64,000 bases of DNA from Actinomycetes bacterium (GCA_021787365.1 JAJYMB010000027.1:1-64000), one strand, 5' to 3'; positions 45,318 through 54,072 are shown, numbered from the stretch's first letter. The notes: generated by a model not told the origin, from the letters alone. Made by a program: numbers and translations.

Positions 45318-46391
45318 ATGACCGCACGCAAACCAAGGCCTGAAGGACCGAAGCCGGAGGCGGCGCGTCTCACCGTGCGTGAGATGGCTTCGCAGGTCGG
45401 AGTCTCCCCGATGACGGTGTCGCGAGTCCTGAACAAGCGGCCCGACGTGGCGCCGCAGACGCGCGAGAGGGTGGAGCGCATGATCGCGCAGTCAGGGTTC
45501 GTGCCTGCGCGAGCGGCCAACGCCAGGCGGGAGGGCCGCCACGGGCTGATCGACTTGGTGGTCCCGGCGCTCGACACCGGGTACTCCCTCGAGATCGCGC
45601 GAGGCGTTGAAGCGGCACTGGAGCCGACTGGTTACCGCTTGGTGCTTTCCTGCACCTATTCGTCGAGCCGCGATCCGGCCAAGCAGGAGCGGACGTGGCT
45701 GGCCAGGCTCTCCCAGGGCAAGACCGACGGCGCCATACTCGTCCTCTACGCAGACCAATCTCGGAGGCTCGAGGCGCTACGGCGCCGGCACATCCCCTTC
45801 GTCATAGTCGACCCCGTGGGGGACCTCGGGCCCGACGTCCCGTCGGTCGGGGCGACCAACTGGGCGGGGGCGAGGGCCGCAACCGAGTACCTGCTGTCGC
45901 TCGGCCACCGGCGAGTCGGTTTCATCGGGGGCCCGCCGTCGTTGCTTTGCGCCGAGGAGCGGTTGTCCGGCTACCGGTCCGCGCTCGAGGCGGCCGGTAC
46001 CAGGGTGACGCCCGAGCTGGTGCGCCCGGGCAACTTCATGGACGACGTGGGCTACAAGCAAACGCTCGCTTTGATGGAGCTGGCCGAGCCTCCGACTGCC
46101 ATCTTCGCGGGGAGCGACAGCCAAGCTCTCGGCGCGTACGGCGCGCTCCGCCAGCTCGGTAAGTGCGTCCCCGATGACGTGAGCGTCGTTGGTTTCGACG
46201 ACACGCTGGTCGCGCCGCTGGTTACGCCGGCCCTCACTACCGTCCGCCAGCCGCTTGCTGAAATGGGCCGGTTCGCGGTGCGCAACCTTTTGCGGGTCAT
46301 CGAGGGGAGGCCTCTATCGAGCATGCGTGTGCAGTTGGCGACGACGCTGATCATCAGGGGTTCCTGCGCTCCGCCGGGGCAGGGCTCATGA
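45318..46391 (+). CDS. LacI-family transcriptional regulator
   Basis: The 357-residue regulator has the N-terminal helix-turn-helix (TVREMASQVGVSPMTVSRVLN, hinge PARAANARREGR) and a periplasmic-binding-like effector domain (IDLVVPALDTGYSLEIARG, GHRRVGFIGGP, DDVSVVGFDDTLVAPLVTPALTTVRQPLAEMG). It lies inside the locus it probably controls, with a LacI-type palindrome upstream of the OppA gene. The next gene (GH39) starts on its stop codon. The effector is probably a product of the imported oligosaccharide. Confidence 0.92.
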   Translation: MTARKPRPEGPKPEAARLTVREMASQVGVSPMTVSRVLNKRPDVAPQTRERVERMIAQSGFVPARAANARREGRHGLIDLVVPALDTGYSLEIARGVEAALEPTGYRLVLSCTYSSSRDPAKQERTWLARLSQGKTDGAILVLYADQSRRLEALRRRHIPFVIVDPVGDLGPDVPSVGATNWAGARAATEYLLSLGHRRVGFIGGPPSLLCAEERLSGYRSALEAAGTRVTPELVRPGNFMDDVGYKQTLALMELAEPPTAIFAGSDSQALGAYGALRQLGKCVPDDVSVVGFDDTLVAPLVTPALTTVRQPLAEMGRFAVRNLLRVIEGRPLSSMRVQLATTLIIRGSCAPPGQGS

Positions 46392-47944
46392 TGGCGCCCA
46401 CGACAGCCGGGACGGCAGAGGAAGTAGCATTCGACGCGAGGTTTGCCGGGACGGTGCTGGCACCGGTGTGGAAGAAGTGCGTAGGTGCCGGCCGGGCGGC
46501 CGAGGCGCTCCGTGCGGACTTCCAGCGCCACTTGGAGGTCGCGCGGAAAGAGATCGGCTTCGAGTACCTCCGCTGCCACGGGCCGCTCTGCGACGAGATG
46601 ATGGTCTACCGGGAGGAAGGCGGGAAGCCCGTCCACAATTGGCAGTACCTCGACATGGTGTACGACCACTGGCTGTCCGTGGGCATCCGCCCGTTCGTCG
46701 AGTTATCGTTCATGCCCTCCGACCTGGCGAGCGGGGACGAGACATGCTTCTGGTGGCGAGGCAACATAACGCCACCCAAGGACTGGGCGCGGTGGGAAGG
46801 GCTCGTGAGGGACATGGTCGTCCACTTCGTCGACCGCTACGGCCTCCCCGAAGTGAGAAGGTGGTACTTCGAGGTCTGGAACGAGCCGGACCTCTCCTTC
46901 TTCTGGAAAGGCGCTGACTTCGACGCCTACCTCGAGCTCTACGAGCGGACGGCGAGGGCCGTCAAGTCGGTGGCCCCCGAACTGCGCGTTGGCGGCCCGG
47001 CCACCTCCGGCGCAGAGGGTTCGACGGCAAGGAAGCCGACCTTCGCGGAGCGTTTCCTAGCGGCCTGCGCCGAGCGCGCGCTCCCACTCGACTTCTTTTC
47101 CACCCACCCGTACCCGACCTTCCACGCGCTCGACGTCGCTGGCGACGGCGCCATGGGATGGCTCGGCCCCGACAGGCTCGGGACCGACCTCGAGCGGATA
47201 GACAAACTGCTTGCCGACAACGGTTACGCGCACCTGGAACGGCACCTCACCGAGTGGAACTCGAGCCCGAGCCCGCGCGACCCCTCGCACGACACGGCTT
47301 TCATGGCGCCCTTCATAGTTCGGAACAACTCGAGTGCCCGCGGCCGGGTGAGCGCGCTGTCCTTTTGGGTTGTGAGCGACATCTTCGAGGAGGCCCGGCT
47401 GGGCGACGGGCCTTTCCATGGGGGCTTCGGCCTATTGAACGCCCAGGGCCTGAAAAAGCCGTCCTTCCACGGCTACTGGTTCCTCTCGCGGCTCGGGCCG
47501 GCCGAACTTGCGAGCGGCGACTCTTTCGTGGCCACAAGGCGCGAAGATGGTGCGCTCGCGATTGTCGTGTGGAACTACTGCCACTACCGTGGCGACGCTC
47601 GCCTGGAGCGCGACGTCGACGACCCCTACGAGCTGTTCGAGCCAGGTCGGCCCAGGCGCTTCGAGCTGTCCATCGCCGGGGTCGAAGGGCCCGTTCGCGT
47701 GGCCACGACTCGCTTCGACCGCTCCCACGGCAGCGTTTACGACGCCTGGGTGGAGATGGGCAGGCCCGTGCACCTTTCCCGCGAGGACGTCGAGGTGTTG
47801 CACGCTCGCGCCGAGCTCAGCACCAAGGTCGAGCACGCAACGCTTCAAGACGGGGCGCTCCGGCGCGGGGTGGTCGTGGAGCCCCACGGCGTCGTCCTCG
47901 TCGAGGTTAGCTCGCTAGGGGGGAGGGCGCCGTGGGCCTCGTGA
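46388..47944 (+). CDS. Glycoside hydrolase family 39 (beta-xylosidase-like)
   Basis: The 518-residue enzyme has a (beta/alpha)8 barrel with YLRCHGPLCDEM near the start, acid/base E166 in WYFEVWNEPDLS, the region STHPYPT, and nucleophile E289 in HLTEWNSSP, followed by a beta-sandwich. These are the two catalytic glutamates of GH39 (clan GH-A). Family members are beta-xylosidases or alpha-L-iduronidases; in a sugar-uptake locus a beta-xylosidase-like activity is most likely. No signal peptide is present, so it hydrolyses imported oligosaccharides. Its ATG overlaps the lacI stop and its end overlaps the OppB start. Confidence 0.88.
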   Translation: MMAPTTAGTAEEVAFDARFAGTVLAPVWKKCVGAGRAAEALRADFQRHLEVARKEIGFEYLRCHGPLCDEMMVYREEGGKPVHNWQYLDMVYDHWLSVGIRPFVELSFMPSDLASGDETCFWWRGNITPPKDWARWEGLVRDMVVHFVDRYGLPEVRRWYFEVWNEPDLSFFWKGADFDAYLELYERTARAVKSVAPELRVGGPATSGAEGSTARKPTFAERFLAACAERALPLDFFSTHPYPTFHALDVAGDGAMGWLGPDRLGTDLERIDKLLADNGYAHLERHLTEWNSSPSPRDPSHDTAFMAPFIVRNNSSARGRVSALSFWVVSDIFEEARLGDGPFHGGFGLLNAQGLKKPSFHGYWFLSRLGPAELASGDSFVATRREDGALAIVVWNYCHYRGDARLERDVDDPYELFEPGRPRRFELSIAGVEGPVRVATTRFDRSHGSVYDAWVEMGRPVHLSREDVEVLHARAELSTKVEHATLQDGALRRGVVVEPHGVVLVEVSSLGGRAPWAS

Positions 47945-48897
47945 AGTTCCTCGCCAAGCGCATTGTGGCGATCGTCGTTACGATCTCGCTCGTCGTTGGC
48001 GTCGGGTACGTCTTGATTTACATTTCGCCCGGGACGTTCTATAGCGCTGCCAACATGGGGCAGGGCTTGAGCCAGCTGCAGGTATCGGACCCGGCGCTCT
48101 ACAACCAGTACTTGAACAGCCTGAACAGCCGTTACGGGCTCAACCAGCCGCTCATAGAGCAGGTGGGGAAGTACGTCTGGCACTCGCTCACCTTCAACTT
48201 CGGCACCTCGTTCGAAAACCCCTCCATCCCTATCATCCACCAGCTTGCCCAGGCCGTGCCCATCAGCTCCATCCTCGCATTTGGCGCCATCGCCCTGGCC
48301 GTCGTCTTGGGCGTGCCCCTCGGTGTGCTGGCGGCTCTCAAGCGCAACACGTGGCTGGACTCGGCGCTAACCACGCTGTCGATGGTGGGCCAGGCCATCC
48401 CGTCGTTCGTGCTCGCCGTGCTCCTCGTGCTCTTCTTCGGCGTTTGGTTCCCCGGGATCTTGCCGGTGAACGGTTGGGGCACGGTCGGTGAAGCAGTCTT
48501 GCCCATCGTGGCGCTGTCGGCAGGCAACGTAGCCGCCGTGACGCGTTACACGCGGGGGAGCATGGTCGAGGCCCTGCGCCAAGACTACGTCCGGACCGCG
48601 GAGGCCAAGGGCGTCCCGTGGAGGCGCGTCGTCCTCCGTCATGCCCTGCGCAACTCGCTCGTCGCGGTCGTCACGGTCATCGGCCCCACCTTTGCGTTCA
48701 CGATCATCAGTACCCTTTGGGTCGAGCAGATCTTCACGATCCCCGGCCTCGGGACCCTCCTCGCACAGGCCTTCCCCAACAAAGACGTGCCGATGGCGAT
48801 CACCTCGATATACGTGCTGTGCCTGCTCGTGATGGGGATGAACCTCCTGGTCGACCTGCTCTACCGCGTCCTGGACCCCCGAGTTAAGCTGCAATGA
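47932..48897 (+). CDS. ABC transporter permease, OppB/DppB type
   Basis: The 321-residue permease has six helices, the first at VAIVVTISLVVGVGYVLIYISPG. The long periplasmic loop contains RYGLNQPLIEQVGKYVWHSLTFNFGTSF, and the EAA motif is RTAEAKGVPWRRVVLRHALRNSL. It starts with GTG inside the GH39 gene. Together with OppC, OppD and OppF it completes the importer whose binding protein is encoded at 43111. Confidence 0.93.
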   Translation: MGLVKFLAKRIVAIVVTISLVVGVGYVLIYISPGTFYSAANMGQGLSQLQVSDPALYNQYLNSLNSRYGLNQPLIEQVGKYVWHSLTFNFGTSFENPSIPIIHQLAQAVPISSILAFGAIALAVVLGVPLGVLAALKRNTWLDSALTTLSMVGQAIPSFVLAVLLVLFFGVWFPGILPVNGWGTVGEAVLPIVALSAGNVAAVTRYTRGSMVEALRQDYVRTAEAKGVPWRRVVLRHALRNSLVAVVTVIGPTFAFTIISTLWVEQIFTIPGLGTLLAQAFPNKDVPMAITSIYVLCLLVMGMNLLVDLLYRVLDPRVKLQ

Positions 48898-48934
48898 GGC
48901 GCCTGCCCGCGGCCGTGGAAAGGGAGGGTGCGCA

Positions 48935-49903
48935 GTGGCCGTTATAACCGCACCGGGAGCGATAGCCGTGCGCACCCCGAGGCACCACTCCCAGTTGTGG
49001 CTTGCCTGGCGGCGCTACAAGCGCAACAAGCTGGCCGTGACGGGTGCCGTCGTGGTGTTGATCTTCGTCGTCATTGGCGTCATCGGCCCATGGGTCGCCC
49101 CCCAGAACTACGCGCAGGCCAACTTCTTGTACGCGAACCACGCTCCCTCGCTGCGGTTCCCCTTCGGCACGGACGGGCTCGGCCACGACATGCTCTCCCA
49201 GGTGATCTGGAGTTTCCGCAACGCCCTCGAGATAGCCTTCGGTGCGTCATTGGTGTCCTTCCTCATCGGTCTCGCCCTCGGGCTTTGGGCGGGCCTGCGC
49301 GGTGGCCTTGCCGACATGGCCGTCATGCGCCTGGTGGACTTCATGTTCGCTTTCCCCAACTATTTCCTGAGCCTCTTCCTCGTCGTCGCCATGGGGCGGA
49401 GCTTGTTGCCGATATTGCTCGCTATAGCCATCCCGGGTTGGGCGGGCTACGCACGCCTCGTCAGGGGCCTCGTGCTCGGGATGCGCAACGGGGAGATGGT
49501 AGAAGCCGCTCGTGCCCTCGGGGCCACGCAGCGCCACATTGCACGCAAGTACCTCCTGCCCAACGTGACCAACAGTATTTTCGTCGCCATCGCGTTCGGT
49601 GTGCCTTTCGACCTGCTCGTGATGGCCAGCCTCTCGTTGGTCGGCCTCGGCCTCCGCCCTCCGCTGCCGTCCTTCGGCAACATGATCGCCCAGGCCGGTG
49701 CCAACGTGCTCGGCTACCCGTGGCTCATGTACTTCCCGGCGGCCATATTCGCCGTCATATTGCTGGCGTTCTTGTTCGTCGCGGACGGGCTGCAGGAAGC
49801 GCTCGACCCCAAGGCAGGTGAAGGCGGTCGGGTGCCGCGCTCGCGCCGGCTCTTGCAGATTGCCAGGGGAAGGTCACCCGCAGTCGGAGGCGCAAGGCTG
49901 TAA
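48935..49903 (+). CDS. ABC transporter permease, OppC/DppC type
   Basis: This 322-residue permease carries the usual OppC N-terminal motif (WRRYKRNKLAVTGAVVVLI), the segment FPFGTDGLGHDMLSQVIW and the EAA loop EAARALGATQRHIARKYLLPN. It pairs with OppB. The stop at 49903 overlaps the ATG of the following ATPase gene by one base. Confidence 0.93.
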   Translation: MAVITAPGAIAVRTPRHHSQLWLAWRRYKRNKLAVTGAVVVLIFVVIGVIGPWVAPQNYAQANFLYANHAPSLRFPFGTDGLGHDMLSQVIWSFRNALEIAFGASLVSFLIGLALGLWAGLRGGLADMAVMRLVDFMFAFPNYFLSLFLVVAMGRSLLPILLAIAIPGWAGYARLVRGLVLGMRNGEMVEAARALGATQRHIARKYLLPNVTNSIFVAIAFGVPFDLLVMASLSLVGLGLRPPLPSFGNMIAQAGANVLGYPWLMYFPAAIFAVILLAFLFVADGLQEALDPKAGEGGRVPRSRRLLQIARGRSPAVGGARL

Positions 49904-50925
49904 TGGCCGACGAACTGCTCTGCGTCGAGGACCTCCACACGGAGTTCTGGCGCGGCGACGGCACGGTCTACGCCGTCAATGGTGCCTCGTTCTCCGTGGC
50001 GCCTGGTGAGACCCTCGGCATAGTGGGGGAGAGCGGCTCGGGCAAGTCCGTCTCGGTCCTGTCGATAGTGGGCCTCGTGCGGGGCAACGGCCAGGTGACG
50101 GGTGGGACGGCGAAGTTCATGGGCAAGGACCTGCTGAAGCTGCGCCGTCGCCAGCTCGAGGACATCCGGGGGCGCGACATAGGGATGATCTTCCAAGACC
50201 CCATGTCCTCGCTCAACCCGACGATGCGCATCGGCGACCAGATCATGGAGGGGATGCTTTCCCACCAGTACACCAACCGCAAAGGGGCGTTCAACCGGAC
50301 GCTCCAGCTCTTGGACGAGGTGGGCATACCGGAGGGTAGAGCGCGCTTCCGGAGCTACCCGCACGAATTTTCGGGGGGCATGCGCCAGCGGGCCATGATC
50401 GCGATGGCCGTCGCCTGCGAACCGCAGTTGCTCATTGCCGACGAGCCCACTACCGCCCTCGACGTCACCGTGCAGACCCAGATCCTCGTGCTGTTGCAGG
50501 AGCTCCAGCAAAAGCAGAGGATGAGCATCGTCTTGATAACGCACGACTTCGGTGTGGCGACCAACGTGTGCGACCGCATCATCGTCATGTACGCGGGCAA
50601 GGTGATGGAAAGCGCCTCCGTTGCCGAGTTCATCGCCCGCCCTGCCCATCCCTATACAATCGGCCTGAAGCGCTCGGTCATCGAGGTGGGCACGCAAGCT
50701 CACCAACTGAAAGCGGTCCCGGGGGTTGCGACGACTCTTATGGCCCCGCCGCACAACTGCCCCTTCGCCGACCGCTGCCAGTTTGTTACGGACCGCTGCC
50801 GGGCAGAGGTCCCGGAGTTGCGCCCGCTCTCCGAGGGCCACTACGTGGCGTGCCACCGGGCCGAAGAGGTGCTAGCGGAGGCGGGTGCCACCGCTGTGGA
50901 GGGGGCAACAGCAGATGTCAGATGA
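49903..50925 (+). CDS. ABC transporter ATP-binding protein, OppD type
   Basis: The 340-residue ATPase has Walker A GESGSGKS, Q-loop FQDPMSSLNP, signature FSGGMRQR, Walker B LLIADEPTTALD and H-loop LITHDFG. The C-terminal oligopeptide/dipeptide module includes the cysteine motif CPFADRCQFVTDRC. All catalytic motifs are intact, unlike the two broken exporter ATPases elsewhere in the window. Confidence 0.94.
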   Translation: MADELLCVEDLHTEFWRGDGTVYAVNGASFSVAPGETLGIVGESGSGKSVSVLSIVGLVRGNGQVTGGTAKFMGKDLLKLRRRQLEDIRGRDIGMIFQDPMSSLNPTMRIGDQIMEGMLSHQYTNRKGAFNRTLQLLDEVGIPEGRARFRSYPHEFSGGMRQRAMIAMAVACEPQLLIADEPTTALDVTVQTQILVLLQELQQKQRMSIVLITHDFGVATNVCDRIIVMYAGKVMESASVAEFIARPAHPYTIGLKRSVIEVGTQAHQLKAVPGVATTLMAPPHNCPFADRCQFVTDRCRAEVPELRPLSEGHYVACHRAEEVLAEAGATAVEGATADVR

Positions 50926-51943
50926 ACCGATCTTGAAGGCGGAGGCCGTCTCCAAGTACTTCAAGGTCCAGGGCCGCACCCTGCGCGCCGTCGAGCGGGT
51001 GTCGTTCGAACTGGGCGCCGGCCAGACCCTTGGCCTCGTAGGGGAGAGCGGCTCGGGCAAGTCGACGCTCGGCAGGGTGGTGCTCCGGCTGCTCGAGGCC
51101 GACGAGGGCAAGGTCGTCTTCCAGGGCCAGGACCTGGCGAAGCTCTCGGGCCGCGAGCTCCGCCTCCGCCGGCGCGACATGCAGATAATCTTCCAGGACC
51201 CCCTTGCGTCGCTGAACCCGCGCATGACCGTCGGCGCCGCCATCGAAGACGCGATGGTGGTCCAGAAGATAGGTGGTTCTGCCGCCGAACGGCGCCAGCG
51301 CACCAGGGAACTGCTGGAGCGTGTCGGCTTGCCCGTGTCGGCGGCAGAGGCCTACCCCTTCGAGCTGTCCGGTGGGCAGCAACAGCGAGTGGGCATTGCC
51401 CGTGCGCTGTCGGTCGGGCCGAAACTGGTGGTCTGCGACGAGCCGATATCGGCGCTCGACGTTTCGGTACAGGTGCAGATCATCGAGCTACTGCGGGAGC
51501 TGCAAAAAGAGCTCGGCATTACTTACATCTTCATCTCGCACAACCTAGGTGTGGTGCAGCTTCTCTCCGACACGGTGCTCGTCTTGTACCTCGGCGAAGT
51601 GGTCGAGCGGGCGAGCGCCGAGGGCCTCTTCCAGCGGCCGGCGCACCCCTACACCCAAGCGCTCATGCGCTCGGTCCTGAAGGTGCCAGAGGCCGCCGAA
51701 AAAAGGGTGCCCCTAGTGGCGCTGCCAGGCGAGATCCCCTCCCCGCTGTCGCCGCCGGCCGGTTGCCCGTACCACCCGAGGTGCCCCCTCGCGGCCGACC
51801 GGTGCAGGGTGGAAAAGCCAGAGCTGCGAATGGTGTCGGACGGCCACATGGCGGCGTGCCACTTCGCGGAGGAGGCAGCCATCGGCGGCGTCAACGGGGC
51901 GGCAGCATTCGGGGCTTCGCCCGAGTTGGCCGCGTCGTCCTAG
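50915..51943 (+). CDS. ABC transporter ATP-binding protein, OppF type
   Basis: From the ATG at 50915, 11 bases inside oppD, the protein has 342 residues with Walker A GESGSGKS, Q-loop FQDPLASLNP, signature LSGGQQQR, Walker B VVCDEPISALD and a C-terminal CPYHPRCPLAADRC motif. It dimerises with OppD to drive import. It is the last gene of the locus; a fragment of a PIN-domain toxin gene starts at the next base. Confidence 0.94.
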   Translation: MSDEPILKAEAVSKYFKVQGRTLRAVERVSFELGAGQTLGLVGESGSGKSTLGRVVLRLLEADEGKVVFQGQDLAKLSGRELRLRRRDMQIIFQDPLASLNPRMTVGAAIEDAMVVQKIGGSAAERRQRTRELLERVGLPVSAAEAYPFELSGGQQQRVGIARALSVGPKLVVCDEPISALDVSVQVQIIELLRELQKELGITYIFISHNLGVVQLLSDTVLVLYLGEVVERASAEGLFQRPAHPYTQALMRSVLKVPEAAEKRVPLVALPGEIPSPLSPPAGCPYHPRCPLAADRCRVEKPELRMVSDGHMAACHFAEEAAIGGVNGAAAFGASPELAASS

Positions 51944-52076
51944 ATGGTCCTCTGGCGAGCTTTCTCCTCCCGGCACCGCCCCGACCACAAGCCATGGACA
52001 GATGATCACCTGGCCGCGTTCGCTCGAGCCGGGAACTCGACGCTCGTGACTCTCGAGCGCGACAAACTGGGGTGGC
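51944..52076 (+). pseudogene. PIN-domain (VapC) toxin, C-terminal fragment
   Basis: Directly after the oppF stop one frame reads MVLWRAFSSRHRP, then KPWTDDHLAAFARAGNSTLVTLERDK. This is the last third of a VapC toxin: the conserved Asp helix (WTDDHLAAFA) and the strand LVTLERD. The catalytic N-terminal part and an antitoxin gene are missing. It lies 1.2 kb from an intact vapBC pair but is not a copy of that toxin. Confidence 0.65.
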
Positions 52077-52100
52077 AGGCTCGGCGTACGCTTCGTCCCC

Positions 52101-53096
52101 ATGAACGAAGCCACGAAGGACCTGGGCGGCGGGCAGCGGATGGTCATAGAGTCTGGCGTGCTGCCCTGGCCGGCCGTTGCCGTGCACGGTGGCGCTGGGA
52201 CCTTCAAGGTGCTCCGGGAGGGCGGGGCACAAGCGAGGGCCGCGCTCGAGGCCGCGTTGGAGGTGGCGCTCCGCTCCGGCTGGGCAGTGCTGTCGGCTGG
52301 GGGAGCGGCGCTGGAGGCTGCCGTCGAGGCGGTCGCGGCGATGGAGGACAGCGGCCTCTTCAACGCCGGCCGAGGGTCAGTGCCGACTACGGCGGGAGCG
52401 GTCGAGACAGACGCCGGCGTCATGGACGGCGCGACCGGGAGGGCCGGGGGGGTGTGCGCTTTGACGTGGCCGGCCAACCCGGTCCGAGCCGCGCTCGCAG
52501 TGGCTCGGCTCACCGGTGACCCCGTCCCCATCCTTTTGGCCGGTGCCGGCGGGGATGAACTGGCCAAGGCGGAAGGGCTTGCCGGCATGCTCGTGGACGC
52601 CAGAGGAGCCGAGGCGTCGGCGGCGGGTACCGGGGCGTCGGCGGCGGGTACCGGGGGTGGTACCGGGGGTGGAGAGGTCGCCGGCGGTCGCATTTCGGGT
52701 AGCGGCACCGTCGGCGCGGTGGCTATCGACGCCGCGGGGCACCTGGCCGCCGCCACCTCAACCGGAGGGCTGGCGGGGCAGAGGCCGGGCCGGGTGGGGG
52801 ACAGCGCCATTCCCGGCGCCGGTACCTGGGCTGACGACACGACGGCCGCCGTCTCGGCCACGGGGACAGGAGAGGCGATCTTGCTCGCCGGCCTCGCCCA
52901 TCTGGTTGACCGTTCGCTGCGTGAAGGTGCCGGCCTTGACGCCGCGGTCGAGGCGGCGCTCGATGCGGTCCTCCAGCGCGGGGGCACCGGCGGCGCCATC
53001 GCGCTCTCGCCCCGCAGCGAAGTGGCCTTCGCTTTCTCGACGCCGGCGATGGCCCGGGGCTGGCGATCCGGCGACCGCCTCTCGGTGAAGATCTGA
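52101..53096 (+). CDS. Isoaspartyl peptidase / L-asparaginase, Ntn-hydrolase (Thr) type
   Basis: This 331-residue precursor starts with AVAVHGGAGTF and contains FNAGRGSVPTTAG and DAGVMDGATGRAGGV, family signatures. Autocleavage should occur before T203 in SGSGTVGAVAID, giving alpha and beta chains with T203 as nucleophile; TSTGGLAGQRPGRVGDS and GTGEAILLAG build the pocket. It hydrolyses isoaspartyl dipeptides or asparagine. The linker before the cut site is widened by Gly/Ala/Ser/Thr repeats (52611-52675). TACGCT eight bases before the ATG suggests a leaderless mRNA. Confidence 0.9.
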   Translation: MNEATKDLGGGQRMVIESGVLPWPAVAVHGGAGTFKVLREGGAQARAALEAALEVALRSGWAVLSAGGAALEAAVEAVAAMEDSGLFNAGRGSVPTTAGAVETDAGVMDGATGRAGGVCALTWPANPVRAALAVARLTGDPVPILLAGAGGDELAKAEGLAGMLVDARGAEASAAGTGASAAGTGGGTGGGEVAGGRISGSGTVGAVAIDAAGHLAAATSTGGLAGQRPGRVGDSAIPGAGTWADDTTAAVSATGTGEAILLAGLAHLVDRSLREGAGLDAAVEAALDAVLQRGGTGGAIALSPRSEVAFAFSTPAMARGWRSGDRLSVKI

Positions 53097-53152
53097 GGCA
53101 GCCCACTTCGGTGCAGGCGACTGCCTGCCCACCACGTTCCCGGTTCGGGAAT

Positions 53153-53171
53153 TTACGTCACAGTGACGTAA
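53153..53171. repeat. 19-bp palindrome TTACGTCAC-A-GTGACGTAA, left of vapBC
   Basis: A perfect inverted repeat. The 15 bases TTACGTCAC(A/T)GTGAC recur at 54058-54072, on the other side of the vapBC cassette. The pair encloses about 920 bp and may mark an insertion or be two binding sites of one regulator. Confidence 0.55.
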
Positions 53172-53292
53172 TTGGGCGAGGCCCGCAGGGCGGGGGACGA
53201 CGAGCCCCGGTGGCCGCCGGGCGCCGCAGCCGAGGCTGACAGGACGGCAGGTCGGTACTCTCGGGCCACGAAGATATATATGAACTGGTCCG

Positions 53293-53302
53293 AGTATATA
53301 CT
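53293..53302 (+). promoter_or_regulatory. vapBC promoter region with palindrome AGTATATACT
   Basis: The palindrome contains a TATATA box and ends nine bases before the vapB ATG, with GGAG between as ribosome site. Antitoxins of this kind normally autorepress, so this is a probable VapB site. The surrounding 53260-53305 is distinctly AT-richer than the rest of the window. Confidence 0.5.
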
Positions 53303-53311
53303 TTTGGAGTC

Positions 53312-53506
53312 ATGTCGAAACACTTGGTGGACATCGACGAGGAGGCGCTGGCGGCGGCCCAAGTCGAACTGGGAGCCGCCAGCATGAAAGACACCGTCAA
53401 TGAAGCCCTGAGGCGGGCCGGCGCCGGCAGGAAAGCCAAGGTTCGCGAGGCGCTGGACCGTCTCGGGCGGCGACGCCTGGCCCCTCGCGAACAAGCGTGG
53501 CGCTAA
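53312..53506 (+). CDS. vapB: VapB-type antitoxin
   Basis: The 64-residue protein has a short N-terminal strand (KHLVDIDEEAL) and helices (AAAQVELGAASMKDTVNEALRRA), the ribbon-helix-helix pattern of VapB antitoxins, followed by a basic toxin-binding tail (DRLGRRRLAPREQAWR). It precedes and overlaps vapC by 10 bases, the standard type II order. It should bind the toxin and the operator over its own start region. Confidence 0.85.
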   Translation: MSKHLVDIDEEALAAAQVELGAASMKDTVNEALRRAGAGRKAKVREALDRLGRRRLAPREQAWR

Positions 53507-53910
53507 CCCACCTCGTCGATACGAGCGTGATCAGCCGCCTGGGCGAACCGGCTGTGCGCGCTATCGTCGAGCCTCTGACGGCGGCCGGTCACGTAGGCCG
53601 ATCTGGGATCACCGACCTCGAGGTTGGCCACGGGAGCCGCAACGCCCGGGAGTGGGACCAGGACATGGCCGACCTATCGGTGTTCAAGCTGGTCGAGACC
53701 ACCGCCGAGCACGTCCGGCGCGCCCGACAGGTCCAGCGGCTTCTGGCTTCACGCGGTCAACGGGGCCGCAAAATCCCCGACCTGCTGATTGCCGCTGCCG
53801 CGGAGCAGGACCGGCTCGTCTTACTTCACTATGACTCGGACTTCGACCTGATCGCCAAGGTCACGGGCCAGCGGTGCGAGTGGGTGGTGCCCGCAGGGAC
53901 CATTGATTGA
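53497..53910 (+). CDS. vapC: VapC-type PIN-domain ribonuclease toxin
   Basis: The 137-residue PIN protein has the acidic residues that bind Mg2+: D in THLVDTSVISRL, E in GITDLEVGH, D in KIPDLLIAAAAE, and D in LHYDSDFD. VapC toxins cut tRNA or rRNA when the antitoxin is degraded. All active-site residues are present, so the toxin should be functional. It starts with GTG inside vapB and is followed at once by a hairpin terminator. Confidence 0.9.
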   Translation: MALTHLVDTSVISRLGEPAVRAIVEPLTAAGHVGRSGITDLEVGHGSRNAREWDQDMADLSVFKLVETTAEHVRRARQVQRLLASRGQRGRKIPDLLIAAAAEQDRLVLLHYDSDFDLIAKVTGQRCEWVVPAGTID

Positions 53911-53955
53911 GCACGGCCTGAAGTCGACCGCCACCGGTCAGGGCCGTCCGTGCTC
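53909..53955 (+). terminator. Hairpin terminator of vapBC
   Basis: GAGCACGG (53909-53916) pairs with CCGTGCTC (53948-53955), and CCTGA (53917-53921) with TCAGG (53938-53942). The left arm overlaps the vapC stop codon. A second hairpin around CCCTAACGCCC-ATAA-GGG follows. Confidence 0.6.
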
Positions 53956-54057
53956 TGCCCCTAACGCCCATAAGGGCCGTTATGTAAAGTTAGAGGCAGG
54001 GGTGCCGGGAGGCCGGTCTGCCCGCAGCGAGGAGCCCGTGTTGTGTGCTTATGCTGA

Positions 54058-54072
54058 TTACGTCACTGTGAC
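54058..54072. repeat. Right-hand copy of the vapBC-flanking palindrome
   Basis: TTACGTCACTGTGAC matches the left copy at 14 of 15 positions but lacks the last four palindromic bases. Between it and the vapC terminator no gene is seen. Confidence 0.5.

Noticed and set aside
51713..52999. Ser/Pro/Ala-rich antisense frame over oppF and the asparaginase gene
   Set aside because: It covers two real genes and has only repetitive composition.
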